A stretch of DNA of 30,477 bases from Bacteroidales bacterium (lineage in GTDB: Bacteria > Bacteroidota > Bacteroidia > Bacteroidales > UBA10428), in NCBI GenBank assembly GCA_016926235.1, contig JAFGOZ010000671.1, positions 1-30,477 of the forward strand. The letters are read 5' to 3'. This document shows, one piece after another, positions 15,086-28,900 of this stretch. The position numbers were made by a program, and so were the translations under genes. The number at the start of each line of letters is the position of its first letter. The stretch's first letter is position 1. The notes beneath the pieces were generated by a model. The model worked only from the letters and a program-made list of their open reading frames with translations. It ran no database searches and was not told the DNA's origin.

Positions 15086-16078
15086 TTAATAGCTCATTGA
15101 AACGTCCGGACAAGGTAATGCACGCATACGCTTTCTGGTCTTAATTTTCGTATTACTCATTTTATATATGATTGAAATCTCATGGGCACCCCCTGTTGTA
15201 GTTATAAGCCTTGAAATTGTAAAGTCGTAACTATATCCAACAGTAAAGTAATTAAACCTATACCCCGCCAGGAAAGTCAAAGCATCGTGAATTATAGTTT
15301 CCTGAAACACAGGTAATCCCCTATACCACAATCCAAACATCATAGGAAATTCAATAAGGTAAAGACCCAAATCCAACTGGTGCATCCTGTCTTGTGTTTT
15401 ATAGAGATAAGCAAATGACACACTTTCTTCTTTCTTACGGTTGATGAGTCTGTTTTTTATATTGAATTTTGCCCCACCATAGGTTGATATTTCAAACGGG
15501 ATATATTTTGGATCTGCAGCCAACACGTTGCTTAGCTTCATTAAATGATCGGCAGTAACACCCATCCAGTAATTATCAAAATAACTAACCAAAGAAAGTG
15601 TAAAATCAACATTCGATGTATTTTCAGTAGGATACTCTGAAGTAAGGGATCCAAATTCGCCGTTATAAAACTGATCGGAATAGGTAAGATTACCCTGATT
15701 CACACCTTTAAGATAATAGGCTGCCTGTATGCCAGGAATAAAATGCAATCTGTCGGTTGCTGCTATATCATAGGCATATTGAGCCCCAAACATATTTGAA
15801 ACCAATAAATCTCCTGCATTATCCCTGACATAAATAAATCCCAAACCACTATTATACTTCTGTAAATAATGGTCTGCAGATACTGAACTGGTTATAAAAG
15901 CACCCGGCAATTTTGGCCACTGGTCCCTGAAATTCAGCACAAACCTTGTATCACCCCCCATACCTGAAAATGATGGTCCAAGATACAATGGAGCCGAATA
16001 AAACTGCGAAAAATGGGGATCCTGAGCATTTACCAACGCTACTATTATCAAACCTGATATTATCATTATCCTTTTCAT
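15086..16078 (-). CDS. PorP/SprF-family type IX secretion membrane protein
   Basis: From the ATG at 16078 the protein is 330 residues with a signal peptide (MKRIMIISGLIIVALVNA, then QDPHFSQFYSAPLYLGPSFS). The QDPHFSQFYSAPLYLNP-like opening, the FRDQWP motif, and NSGLGFIYVRDNAGDL followed by repeated amphipathic strands are diagnostic of the PorP/SprF family of outer-membrane proteins. In Flavobacterium, SprF is required for surface delivery of the adhesin SprB, encoded just upstream; PorP is a T9SS component in Porphyromonas. Here the gene starts 26 bp after the stop of the 4289-residue adhesin gene, reproducing the SprB-SprF order. A longer frame (to 16102) would need a TTG start and is disfavoured. 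It is most likely a dedicated partner of that adhesin rather than the core T9SS subunit. Confidence 0.95.
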   Translation of the reverse strand: MKRIMIISGLIIVALVNAQDPHFSQFYSAPLYLGPSFSGMGGDTRFVLNFRDQWPKLPGAFITSSVSADHYLQKYNSGLGFIYVRDNAGDLLVSNMFGAQYAYDIAATDRLHFIPGIQAAYYLKGVNQGNLTYSDQFYNGEFGSLTSEYPTENTSNVDFTLSLVSYFDNYWMGVTADHLMKLSNVLAADPKYIPFEISTYGGAKFNIKNRLINRKKEESVSFAYLYKTQDRMHQLDLGLYLIEFPMMFGLWYRGLPVFQETIIHDALTFLAGYRFNYFTVGYSYDFTISRLITTTGGAHEISIIYKMSNTKIKTRKRMRALPCPDVSMSY

Positions 16079-16104
16079 GGTCTTCGTTTTTAATCTTAGC
16101 AATT

Positions 16105-16900
16105 TTATCTCATGAGCAGGAATGTACCTGCATTCGTAAATGGTCTTCCACTGTCGAATTTACCAGTGATCTTCCAAACATACACCCCTTTTTCAAGAAG
16201 TTTGCCTTTATAGTAGCCATCCCATCCAATTTCTACATCATTACTTTCAAAAAGTAATATACCCCACCTTGAATAAATCTCCATATGATATTCTTCGACT
16301 CCCTGTATATGCGGGTGAAATACATCATTTGAGCCATCGTAGTCATCATATCTGCCATCGCCTGGCCCTTCATCACTTGGTGAGAATGCTGTCGGGAATA
16401 CTACATAGCCATCCTCCAGCACTTTAATGGTTTTTAAGATAGAATCCGTACAATTGTTCGTATTTGATGCCCATAATATTACATTATACTCTCCCGGCAC
16501 TTCGTAACGATAGGTTGGACTGGGAACATCCGTAGAATCACCATTTCCGAAGTCCCATCTATAAGAAGTTGAATTCTCCGAATAATTGTAGCATCGCATA
16601 TTCTGCATCACATAAACACTATCCGGTGAGTAATCAAAATCTGCAACTGGCGCCTGATAAACAATTATGAATGTATCCTTGGTTGCATCCATACCATCCG
16701 GACCGTAAGCAGTAAGCAATACTCTATATCTTCCCGGGGTTGTATATGTATGATTATCTGGATTTGTATTTATTGAAGAAGTTCCGTCACCAAAATCCCA
16801 GAAGTATGTAGTACCATTTTGAGTACTATTTGTGAAATTCACTTCAAGATCCGGACAACCTTCTGCCTGGTTAACCTCAAAGTTAGCAATTGGTACAGGC
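16105..16900 (-). other. Two PKD domains and T9SS type B sorting domain of the adhesin
   Basis: Two PKD domains (motifs YFWDFGDGTSS and YRWDFGNGDST, residues about 4027-4187) precede the C-terminal domain beginning YVVFPTAFSPSDEGPGDG. The latter contains the SNDVFHPH, YSRWGILLFE, GWDGYYKGK and KGVYVWKI landmarks of the gliding-motility-associated C-terminal (CHU_C-like) domain and ends GTFLLMR. Such type B sorting domains target proteins to the T9SS and are usually paired with a neighbouring PorP/SprF. Confidence 0.92.
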
Positions 16901-19900
16901 TTATAAATAATTACAACCTCGTCCCAGGCAGGACATATACCATTTGTAATCGTCCACCTAAAGCGGTTTTCATTATATCCCAAACCTCTGACAGTTGTAC
17001 TGAAATCAGCGCTGTCATCAAATGTTCCGGCGCCTGCCACAAGACTCCAGGCACCGGAACCACTGATAGGATTATTTCCTTTCAGTTCAGTATAATTTGT
17101 ATACACTGTTTGAGGTTCACCAGCATCTACACTGGCCATATTGTAGGTAACAATCACTTCATCCTGCGTGGAACAAATTCCACTATAGGTTGTCCATCGA
17201 AAAGTATTAGGCCCAAATCCTAAATCGGATACATTGGTTGTGAAATTGAAAGTGTCTTGTATAATACCGTATCCACTTACCAATGACCAATATCCTTCAC
17301 CAACTACGGGACTGTTTGCCCGCAGGTCGTATGAATTCTGACAAACTTCTATATCCATACCCGCATCAGCAGGTGAAGGAGAGTTATTTGTTATTGTAAT
17401 TTTATCTGTGGAAATACAGTTTTGATTTGTTATAGTCCAGGAGAACACATTGGTGCCTAGTCCTAATCCCGTAACACTTGTAGAAAAATCTGAATTGTCT
17501 TCAATAACCCCATTGCCACTAATCAAAGCCCATAAGCCTGTTCCATAAACAGCCTGATTAGCATTTAACGGGGCATAATCGACACAAATGGTTTGGTCGG
17601 CGCTGGTAGTAGCAACCGTAGGATTATTATTGGTAATCTCTACCGTATCCTGATCATAACAAGTACTGGTATTCACTCTCCACACAAAAATATTTGTACC
17701 TTTGCCAATACTTCTTGCTTTTGTATTAAATAGATTAGGATTATCAAAAGTAGCTGATCCCTGCATTACAGACCATTGCCCGGTACCCAGTTCAGGTTGA
17801 ACTGCATACAATTGAGCAGTGTCGGAACAATTTGCCTGATCCAGACCAGCATAAACATTTACAGGCTGGTTGTTATAAATAATCACTTCATCAGTTGAAG
17901 TACATACGCCATTTGTAACTGTCCATCTAAAAGTATTTGCTCCCAAACCAAGATTTGATATTGGGGACCTGTAATCCAACGAATCATTAATGATACCAGA
18001 ACCACTTATTTTTGACCATGCTCCCGTACCAACGGTTACCGGATTTGCATTAAAGGAAGTCTGGCTTGTACATAAATACTGGTCCTCTCCTGCAAAAGAC
18101 ATGCTTGGCATATTATTGACAATGGATACCTCATCATACGAAACACAATTATTCTTTGATATCGTCCATCTAAATACATTCGTGCCCCTGTCCAAATTAA
18201 TAACTTCAGAATTTGGTTTAGCAGGATTTAAAATAGTACCTCCACTGGCCCCACCTATTATTGTCCATATGCCACTATTTTCCCCGGGATTGTTACCTTC
18301 CAGGAATGTCCTGTTATTACATACTTCCTGGTCATATCCTGCTATTGCCTCAACAAAATCATAACTAATTGTAACCTCATCAAATGATGTACACCCATTA
18401 TAGTCAATCAACCATTTGAAAATATTTGTGCCGGGCCCTAAATTCCTAACCCTTGAGTTTGGATCAGTCATATCAGCAAAATCACCGCTTCCACTGACAA
18501 TCGACCATATACCCGTTCCCACAATAGGCTGACTTGCAGTCATTAGTACAGAATCAATACATAATGACTGATTAGCCCCTGCGTTTGCAGTAGTAGGTCT
18601 GTTACTGGTAATGACTACAGTATCTACTGATGTACAATAACTATTTCGAATTGTCCAAAGCAGGTAATTGTCATCTGTAGCAAAACCACTGGCATAATTA
18701 CCATTGAAATTTGCCGCACCAGACAAGACGCTCCACTGACCTGTGCCAATGGCAGGAGTATTAGGTTGAAGCAATATTGTATCTTTACAAGTGTTTACAT
18801 CCTGACCGGCATAAGCAGTTGTTGGAGTACTATTAGTAATAGTGACTTCAGATGAAGATGTACATCCTCCCTTACTAATTGTCCACTCAAACCGATTATC
18901 TCCATAAGTCAATCCGGTAACTAAAGTATTATAAACGTTATCATCTGCAAACGTACCTGCCCCTGCAGTTACTTTCCACGTTCCTACTCCATCAAGGGGC
19001 TGATTCCCATTCAGCACAATCGAATCAGCACAGATTTCCTGGTCAGAACCTGCATTGGATGAAATAGGTGAATTATTGATGATCTTCACAGAATCATACG
19101 TATAGCCATTCAAATTCACACCCCATATCAAAACGTTTTCACCCCTTGCCAAATTATACACTAGAGTAGTTGGATCAGTATTATCTTCAAATGTTGCAGA
19201 GCCTCTCAGTACAGTCCACTTTCCAATTCCCGGGAACGGATCGCTTCCATTCAACCTTGTTGAACTTGAGCAAATAATCTGGTTAGAACCAGCATCAGTA
19301 GTATCTGCAGTATTATTTGTAACATTGACCGTATCAGAGGTAGAACATCCGGTAGCTGCATTTGTAATGGTCCATTTAAATGTATTTTTCCCAACCATAA
19401 GACCGGTAATCCCTGTATTATATAAATACCTGTCAGCAAAAGTTGCTGCTCCGTTAAGCAATGACCATTCACCAGTACCAATGGTTGGATCATTTGCATT
19501 CAGGAAAGTATTATCAGCAAGAATTAACTGGTCAGGTCCGGCATCAGCATCACTCGGTAATCCATTAATAATTTGAACTGTATCCCAGCTTAAACATCCA
19601 TTGTATTGAACAGACCAACGGAAAACGTTTCGTCCTTTTGATAATCCAGTAACAATTGAATTTGGATCATTCTGGCTTATATTTACACCTGAACCCGTTA
19701 CTATAGACCATTCACCTTTACCGTATGCTGGAGGTGTAGCATCAAAGTAATATATGTGACTACAAATGCTTTGATGCTCCCCGGCTTCCATAACCTGTTG
19801 ATTATTCGAAATAGTTACTGTATCAAATGCAGAACAGCCATTGCCCGATACTGTCCATTGAAATACGTTATCACCCTGGTTTATTGAATTAATAGCTGTA

Positions 19901-22900
19901 TTATATAATGTATCATCATCAATATTGGCAAATCCTCTTACTATTGTCCATACTCCTGAAAATCCTGAAGATAAGCTATTTGCATTAAGTGTGGTAGATG
20001 TGCCGCATAGATTTACATTTTCACCTGCATAAACATATGGAACAGGATTAACAGTAAGTGTTTTAACCGGAGATTCCGCACCATTTCCACATCCGTTCAC
20101 TCCTTGTACTCTTATTGTACCTCCTAAGATGGAGTTCCCAATATCAACTATTATCTGATTTGTTCCCTGGCCGCTTACTATTGTAATACCAGGAGTAACA
20201 GTCCAAACATGAGATGCATTTGGTATATATGCCACGGAGAAGATTAGTCCCTCAGCACCCTGACATACCGTATCAGGACCGAAGATTGTACCAGCATCAT
20301 CCGGATATGGATTTACAGTAAGGGTTGCAGAACGTGTATCTGAATTACATGATCCTCCAATATTTACCTGGTATGGGCCATCATCAGTAAGAAGTGCATT
20401 ATTAACATATAATATGGGCGCATCCACGCCTGTAATATGGCCCGGATCTTCAACCAGCGGCACCCCTCCTTTTGTCCACTGATAAGATACCGAATCTTCA
20501 TTATCCACATTCACCCGGAATGAAGTATACCCATTTTCACAAATTTCATCATCAACCGGGTTGGTTGTAATGTTTAATAATTCATTCACCTCCAGGAATG
20601 CACCATCTGTGCCTTTCGAAGGAAGACAGGTACCGCTTAACAGGCAAGAATAGACACCTCTGTTATTTACAGTCACCGCATTTATATATAATTCATTTGT
20701 AGATGATCCGATATAATTTGCAGTATCCCGGAGAGGTAAACCACCCTTCATCCACTGATAGCTAGAGGCGCCCGTTCCATTAACTTCGAACCGGACAGTT
20801 GCAGTTCCTTCACAAACTGTATCACCAACCGGAGGTAAAGTAATAACTACAGGTTCCGCAACAGTAAGTCTTTTGGTATTGCTTATAGCCTGGTTTACGC
20901 ATTTCCCTGTGCCTGTGACGATACAGAAATAATCACCGGCATCAGTTAACGAAATATTCGTTAAGGTCAATCGATTTGTTGTGGCTCCGGAAATATTACC
21001 ACCGTCAGCAAGAGGATTGCTTATGTTACCTTTATACCACTGGAAGCTTAAGCTTGATCCTTGTGTATTCACAAGGAAATCAACAGACGCACCCACACAC
21101 TGGTTTCCTCCTCCAAACACCGTATCTATAATATCTGTAGAAACATCAACAAGTAATTCCGCAGTAAATGATGATTGCGGTGAATTGTCGCAGAAACCCT
21201 GAACTTCGCACCAATAACTGCCTGCATCTGTGGTGGAGGCATCCAATATATTCAATAAAGGACTAGTGGCACCAACAATATTTGTATTATTAGACAAAAT
21301 ATTTCCATCCTTGTACCACTGATATATAAGATCGGTATGGTTTGTACTGATACTGAAGTTTGCCGGTTGATGTTCACAAATAGTATCTGAAACAGGAGGA
21401 GCCGTATATAATGTTATCTTACTTACATGTAAAATCGCAGGTATACTTCTTACAGCAGAAGTGTCACATTCGCCACGAACTTCACATACATAAGAACCTG
21501 AATCGGCTTGAACCACATTATTGACAAGAAGTATACTATCGGTCGCTCCTACAATATGTACACCATCCGAAACCAATGGCACATTATTCTTTGTCCACTG
21601 ATAAGTAAGATTTGTGCCATCCACATCATCAAACCTGAATGTAGCATCTTCTCCCTCACATAAATGATCAATAGATGGTTGTGTATTCGGCACAATAGTT
21701 TGATTAACTGTTAAGTATGCCATTTTACTTTGTTGTACTGCGCCACAAGGTCCGGTTACTTCACACCAGTAACTTCCTGCATCAGCAGGTACAAGGTTGT
21801 TTATCGTTAGCTGTGCAGAGGTAGCGCCTTGGATTCTTCCTCCGGATGTAAGCGGAGTAAGGTTTTTATACCACTGGTAAGTGATCAGGGCAGCAGGACC
21901 AGCAGTTATAGTAAATAAGGCCTGGTCGCCTTCACATAATGTATCACTTTTTGGATCCTGGGAAATAAATGTATTGCCATTTACGGTGAGTTCTGCATTA
22001 TTTGATACGAGAACCGGATCGCATGTGCTGGTAATTCTGCACTCGTAGGTACCAGCATCCGCTGAGACTACATTATTTATTTCAAGGAAATTAGTATCGG
22101 CACCTATAATATGGATTCCATCGCTGACCAGGGCTACACCATTGTGATACCATTGATATACCAATGTATCCGTGCTTTCTTCAAGACGTATTAAAAAGTA
22201 TGCATTGCTTCCTTCGCAAACCATATCAGCATCCGGCTGATCGATAATCTTCGGATCGAGCATAACAGTGATCTGAGCGCTTGTACTTGTGTTGCTACAA
22301 TTATTATAAACTATACATTGGTAATATCCCCCGTATCCTTCAGGTGTGTTTAGAATGGTAAGATCATTCGTAGAAGTACCACTGTAACTGCCTGTATCGG
22401 AAATCTGAAATCCTTTCCATGTCCATCTGTAATTGAGCGAATCACCTGTTGCTCCGACAGATAATAGTTTGGTTATACCCTCACATACCGTATCACTGGT
22501 AATACCTGAAGTAATGACGGGAGTTTCGGTAACCTTCAAATCAGCGATGAAACTAGGTAATGAGTCTGTGCCACAGGCACCATCAACCACTACATAGTAA
22601 CCACCTTCATCTGCTTTAAGGGCCGAATCAATGTCCAAATAATCATTCGTAAACCCTGCAATGGGCGTAGCAATACCCTGTTTAAACCAGGTATATGTTA
22701 ACAGGTATCCTTCTGCCTCAACATCAAATCTTACATTATTTCCTTCGCAAACACTTGCATCTGCAGGATGCCTTGTTATGTTCGTGTTAGCATTAACTAC
22801 CAATGTAGCAGGTTTTGACCTTTCTACCGTATCGTCTATCATGCATGAGTATTGTCCGGCATCTGATAGCACAACCGGATTGATACTTAAAATATTCGAA

Positions 22901-25900
22901 GTAACTCCTGCAATTCTTCCGTTATTACTTAAGGGTGTAGTTCCCTTATACCACTGGAATGTATGTGAAGATGGATTATCAAGGGCAGCCGTAAATGTTA
23001 CGGATTCGTCTTCACATCTTGTTTTGCTGGTTGGCTGGGTAATGATCAGGGAAGAATCAATGATATATAAATGAGCTGTAAAGCTTGTTCTTACAGCCAG
23101 ATCCAAGTCACACCACCCACTTACAACACAATGATAATCTCCTTCATCCGCAGCAGAAACACCTGTTAATACAATATGATCTGTTAGTGCATCAGAAATA
23201 ACTCCGCCATCAACCAGGGCAACACCATCCTTATACCACTGATAAGTAAGGCTATCACCGCTTGCTCCTACAATAAATTCCGCATCTCCGCCAACTGCAG
23301 CATATGCATCTATGGGTTGACTTGTAATAGCCGTGGTATCAATCAGCTGAAGCTTTGAAAATCTGGATATCTTTGTGTGACAGCCGGATAACCTGCAATA
23401 ATAGGTCTCTTCATCTGATGCTGCCAGGTCATTTATTGTTAAAGAGTTCGATTGAGCTCCTGAAATCTTTCCTGCAAGGTTTGCCACAGCAAGACCCGGC
23501 ATTTTGTACCATTGATAAACAACCGAATCGTTAAAAGTACCCAATACCTGTAAGGTAACATTATCCCCTTTACATTCAGTATAATCTGGTGGTTCAGAGG
23601 TTATCACAATGCTGTCCAGTACGGTTACCATTGCAGTATTTCCGGTAAGTGTATCTCCCACTCCATTACACATATAATAGGCATCACATCTGTATAGGCC
23701 TGCATCAACCATCGCCAGAGAATCAATAATCAGGTCTATATTTGTCTCACCAGGCAAAGCAATTCCATTATGATACCACTGATAAGTAACCCCTGTTACT
23801 GTTGAAGTTGCAACTGATAAACCAGCACCAAATCCGGCACACTGGGTTATATCAGAAGGATTCAATGTAAATGTAGGTGTGGTTTGTACAGACAACAAAG
23901 CAGCGTCCTGTCTGCTGCCACAGGAGTTAGTTACAGTAACGGAATATAATCCTGCATATGTAGCATCTACCGTAAACAAAGTGAGTAAATCATCATTTGC
24001 TCCTAAAATACCTGCACCATCGACTAATGGAGTACCACCTTTGCTCCACTGATACTGAGGATTTGTACCGCTCACCAGTATCTGAAATCCAATATCCTGT
24101 CCTGTGCACGCATTTTTGCTTGTCAATGAATTTAACAGGCTGATGGCTGAATCAACCACAACAACTGCATTATTGCTAATTCTAGCCGTTGGTGAACATG
24201 TTCCTGTAATTAAGCAGCGATATACACCTGAGTCAGCAGTATAAGCCGGAGCTATTGTATAATCTGCGGCGTTGGCACCTGCAATATTTACGCCATTTTT
24301 CTGCCATTGGTAAACCGGATTTGCACCCGCTGCAACAGATACCCTCAAATACACAGTATCCCCTGAACATACGGAATGATCCAATGGCTGATCTCCTATA
24401 GTAATGGGTTCAGACACAGTTAAACTTCTTGTCTCACTAGTAATTGTATCACAACTGTTCATTACACGGCAATAGTAATTGCCTGCATCGGTTGCCTGCA
24501 GAACATCAAATGTTAAATATCCTGATGCATCAACAGTTATTCTGGCATCAGGGACCACAGGACCCGTTATAGTATTCACCCATTGGAATGTTGCATTTAC
24601 CGAATCAGGTACTGTAATGCTAAAGGTTGCAGAACCTCCCAGGCAGGCAGTTTGGTTTGTTGGTTCATCTGCAATAATTGGCCGGTAATTAACAGTTAAT
24701 GTTGCCGGTTGAGAGGCAAAACTATCACATGCATTCATAACCACGCAGTAATAGGTTCCGGCATCCGAATAATCAACTGTATCAATCTGTAATGTATTAT
24801 TTGTATCACCAGGCATAAGCACACCATCCTTATACCACTGCTTCGAGATCCCCACACCAGGGGCAAGTATCATAAAACTAATATTGTCGTTCTCACATGC
24901 AGTTTTATTTTGTGGTTGTTTGGTTATTGTAATACCTTCATTTACCTTAAGTAATGAACTGCCACTAATCATAGTATCTCCACAGGCATCCCAAACCATG
25001 CAGGCATAAAATGCGCCATCACTGGAGGATGTAACCGGATCAAGCAATAACTCAAAATCATCAGAATTGCTAACATTTCCAGTGTCCTGTAAAGGACTTC
25101 CATTTTCAAGCCATTGGTATGAAATGGCGGATGAAGGATTAGTTATAACCCTGAATAACACCTGTTCTCCTTCACAAGCGGTTTTATTTGCCAAAGGTGA
25201 TGCAGTAATTGAAAGAGCATTCCTTACTGACAACAAAGCATTTATACTTGTATCATTTTCACAATCACCATATACCACACAAAAGTATGCTCCTGAATCT
25301 GCTGTGGTTGCGTTTACAATATACAGGTAATATTGATCTTCACCTGCTATTGGCGCCCCATCTTTAAACCATTGATAACCAGTAGCATTTGGATCCTCCG
25401 AAACCTCGAATAAATGTCCTTCTCCACTGCATATGTCTGCACCCGTTGGTTGTGCGGTTACAGCAACAGGACTGTTTACAAACAAAAATGCATTATCAGA
25501 TACGGAGTTACAAGGACCTGTAGCAACACATGAATATGAGCCCTGGTAATTATCACCGGGAACATTATTTAATGTAAGTGTGGCCTGGTTTGAATTGCTC
25601 ACGGAACCCGTATCGAGTAAATTTGAACCGTTAAACCTCCACTGGTAACTTATTGGAACTCCAAGCACAGGTGTTACAGCCAATGTTAGTGAAATATTAT
25701 CACCTTCACAAATAGTCTGGTCTGTTGGTCCTGAAACAAGGGAAATCATCCTGTTTAACGTAAATACAGCTGTATTACTTACCGCTGAATCTCCACATGC
25801 GTTTTTGACAATGCAGCGATAAGCACCCGAATCTGCAGAAGTAACTAAAGTTAAGGTAAGAGTAGTGGTTGTTGCCCCCGGTATATTTACCCCCTCTTTC

Positions 25901-28900
25901 TGCCATTGGTATGTAACTCCGGCTCCTCCGTTTGCAATTGCAGTGAAATTAACGTTTGAGCCCTCACATGCGCTTTTTGAAACGGGTTGCTTTACAATCG
26001 TAATATTTGTGTCCACAACTAATGTCGCAGTAGTGCTCATAATTGTATCACACAATCCGATAATGAGGCACTTATAAGTTCCCATGTCGGCAGTCGTAAG
26101 GTTGAACAACCATAAATTGTGGTCATTACTGCCGCTAATATTGCCTCCGTCAGATAGTAATAAAGTATCATCCTTAATCCATTGATAGGTTGTATTCAAA
26201 GAATCTCCTATAGTGGTGACAATAAAGTTCACATTATCACCTTCGCAACGGGTTGCATCTGTTGGATTAGAAGTCAGATTAATGTTTTTATTAACAGTTA
26301 ACTGCGCAGGTTGGGTTGCAAGACTATCACCACAAGGGCTTTTTACCCAGCATCTATATTCACCTGCATCACCCTGGGTTACGCTAATAATTGCCAAACT
26401 GGGGTCAATTTCCCCCGGGATAGTAACCCCATTTTTCTCCCAACGATATGTTTTATTAGATCCAATAGCACTTGTAATAAACTGAACATCATCTCCCGGA
26501 CAGGCTGTAATATCTTCCAAATCATTAATTATCAGTATCGTAGTATCTACAGTAAGAACAGCAACGTCACTGGTCAATGTCCCGCATTCACCGGCAACCC
26601 GGCAGGTATAATTTCCTGCATAAGCTGATGTTACCGGGTCAATAATTAATGTTGTAGAAGAACTATCAACACTTACAAGCATAGAATAGGAACCTGTGTC
26701 AGAAACAGGCTGGTTATTCAGCCTCCACTGATAAACAGGATGCGAAGCAGTTGCTTCAAATGTAAATAAGGCCAGGTCTCCTTCACAATGCAATTTATCT
26801 GAAGGGTTTAAATCTATTGAAGTATTTTCCCATAATACTATTTGTGCTGTATCAGATTCAATTTCCGGCCCACAGTCACTATTAACTACGCATTTATATG
26901 CACCCTCAAAAGTTGCATCAATATCAGTAAATGTTATATAACTGTTCGTTGCTCCAGGTATGTCAACTCCGTCCTGTTGCCATTGGAAAGTACAATTTAT
27001 ACACGTGGCATCAATTTCCATAAAATCATCATCTCCTTCACAGGCATAGATATCCTGAGGATTGGAGGTTATTTCCGCATGAGGCCTTACTTTAACGTAT
27101 GCACTACCTGTACCTGTTGCAGAGCAACCATTAGCATCGGTAACAGTTAAAAGCGAATAAATGGTTGTGTCAACCGGGAAATGTCCTCTGACGAACGTAT
27201 CGTTGGCAAAACCGGTATATGAATATGTTGCCCCGGTCCGACTGCTTTGATAGCTAAAATCGAAGGGCTGTTGACCCTGAGTAAAAACAATGGTAATATC
27301 TGTTGTATCACCCCTGCAAATAGTTGTATTACCTGATATTTTTGCTGCCGGATCTCCAAACACCTTGGTTTGTTCTGTAACACTATTTGTACAACCATTC
27401 GCATTTGTATAAGTATAGGTAACATCAAATGGCCCTCCTACACCTAAATCTGCCGGTACAAGCATACCTACTCCGGGTGCATAGGGACTAATATCTCCGC
27501 TAAAAGTACCCGTGGCATAATTACCTGTAATGTAAGCTGTATCACCTCCTAAACAATAGGATGTATCAAGGTTGGAAATCTCAACAAAAGGAATAGCATT
27601 TACAGTAATTGGCTCTGTAACAATATTCATACAACCTGAAGTATCCGTGAAGTATATCGTCGCAATATATGAGCCGGCCCCCGAAGTTGATGGGCTAAAC
27701 AAAGCCTTCCCCGCAACCAGGTTTGTCATACCGGTAAATGTTGCAAAACTGTCCACCAGATTACCATTAGTAGTACATATTCCTCTAATTACAACATTTG
27801 CATCACTCTCACAGTAGGGTGAATTTAAATCCCGGATCTCAATGGGAGTGCCAACCTGGACAGATTGTGTAGCAGTATCAATACATCCTAATGGATCTCC
27901 ATAGATATAACTAATTTGATGAGTTCCCAGACTAACATTGTTCGGATTAAATATTGCAGTTGCAGGACCTGTAGGTGTAACACCACTACCTACCCATGTT
28001 CCACCGGAAGGTGATCCTGTAAGTATTACAGTAGAATCCACCTTACAATATTTTGCGCTTAAGCCCGAAAAACTGGCAGTTGCACCTGGTAATACAACCT
28101 GGTTAGAGACATCTGAATTAACACATCCGGTGCCTATATCCGTATATGTATATGTAATAGGGAAAGTACCTGTTCCTGTAACTGCCGGATTAAAGATGTA
28201 TTGTCCTAATACATAAGATACACCTGTACCTGAATAAGAACCACCGGTTTGATTAACTTTCCCTAAAGATTCTAGATCAAATGCTGCATTTCCATCGCAA
28301 ACAGTATCTAAAGGATCAAAAATTACGGTAGGTCTGTCATTTACTGTCACATGCATAACATCATAAGCCCATTCAGTACATCCTGCAGCAGTGACCATAT
28401 AGCTGATATCATGAGTTCCCACTCCCCATGTAGCCGGATTAAAACTACCCGTAGAAAGTGTACCATCTATATAAAAAAGGCCTGTGTTAGGAGAAACGTT
28501 ACTCGAATCTGCATTAAATAATGAAAAGGCGCCATCATAAATACAGGCATTATATTTTGGTAACGAGTATAACCATACCCCCCCCACAACCGGTGATATT
28601 ATATCAAAAGTTTCTTCGTATGAACTCCCCGAACCCCAGGTTCCATAACGCAAAGTATAGGTTCCTGCTCCCCATCGGGCATAAATTGAGTCAAAGTGAA
28701 TGATACATAAATATTTTCCATCACCCGGATCAAGTTTCGTAATGTATTGTGGATAAAAGTCAAAATGCAATTCTGATCCATCATCAGGATTGATCAGCAG
28801 AAACGGTTTGCCAGCGGAAGCTGGAATACCATAAACGGTATCATCAATTTCAGATGCACAATATATCTGGGGACTGTTACGCCATCCCCGAATGTCGGCC

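Noticed and set aside
16800..28800. Many open frames of 60-137 codons on the plus strand and other frames opposite the adhesin gene
   Set aside because: They lie wholly within the 4289-residue gene, have no recognisable domains, and are expected from the codon bias of the repeats.
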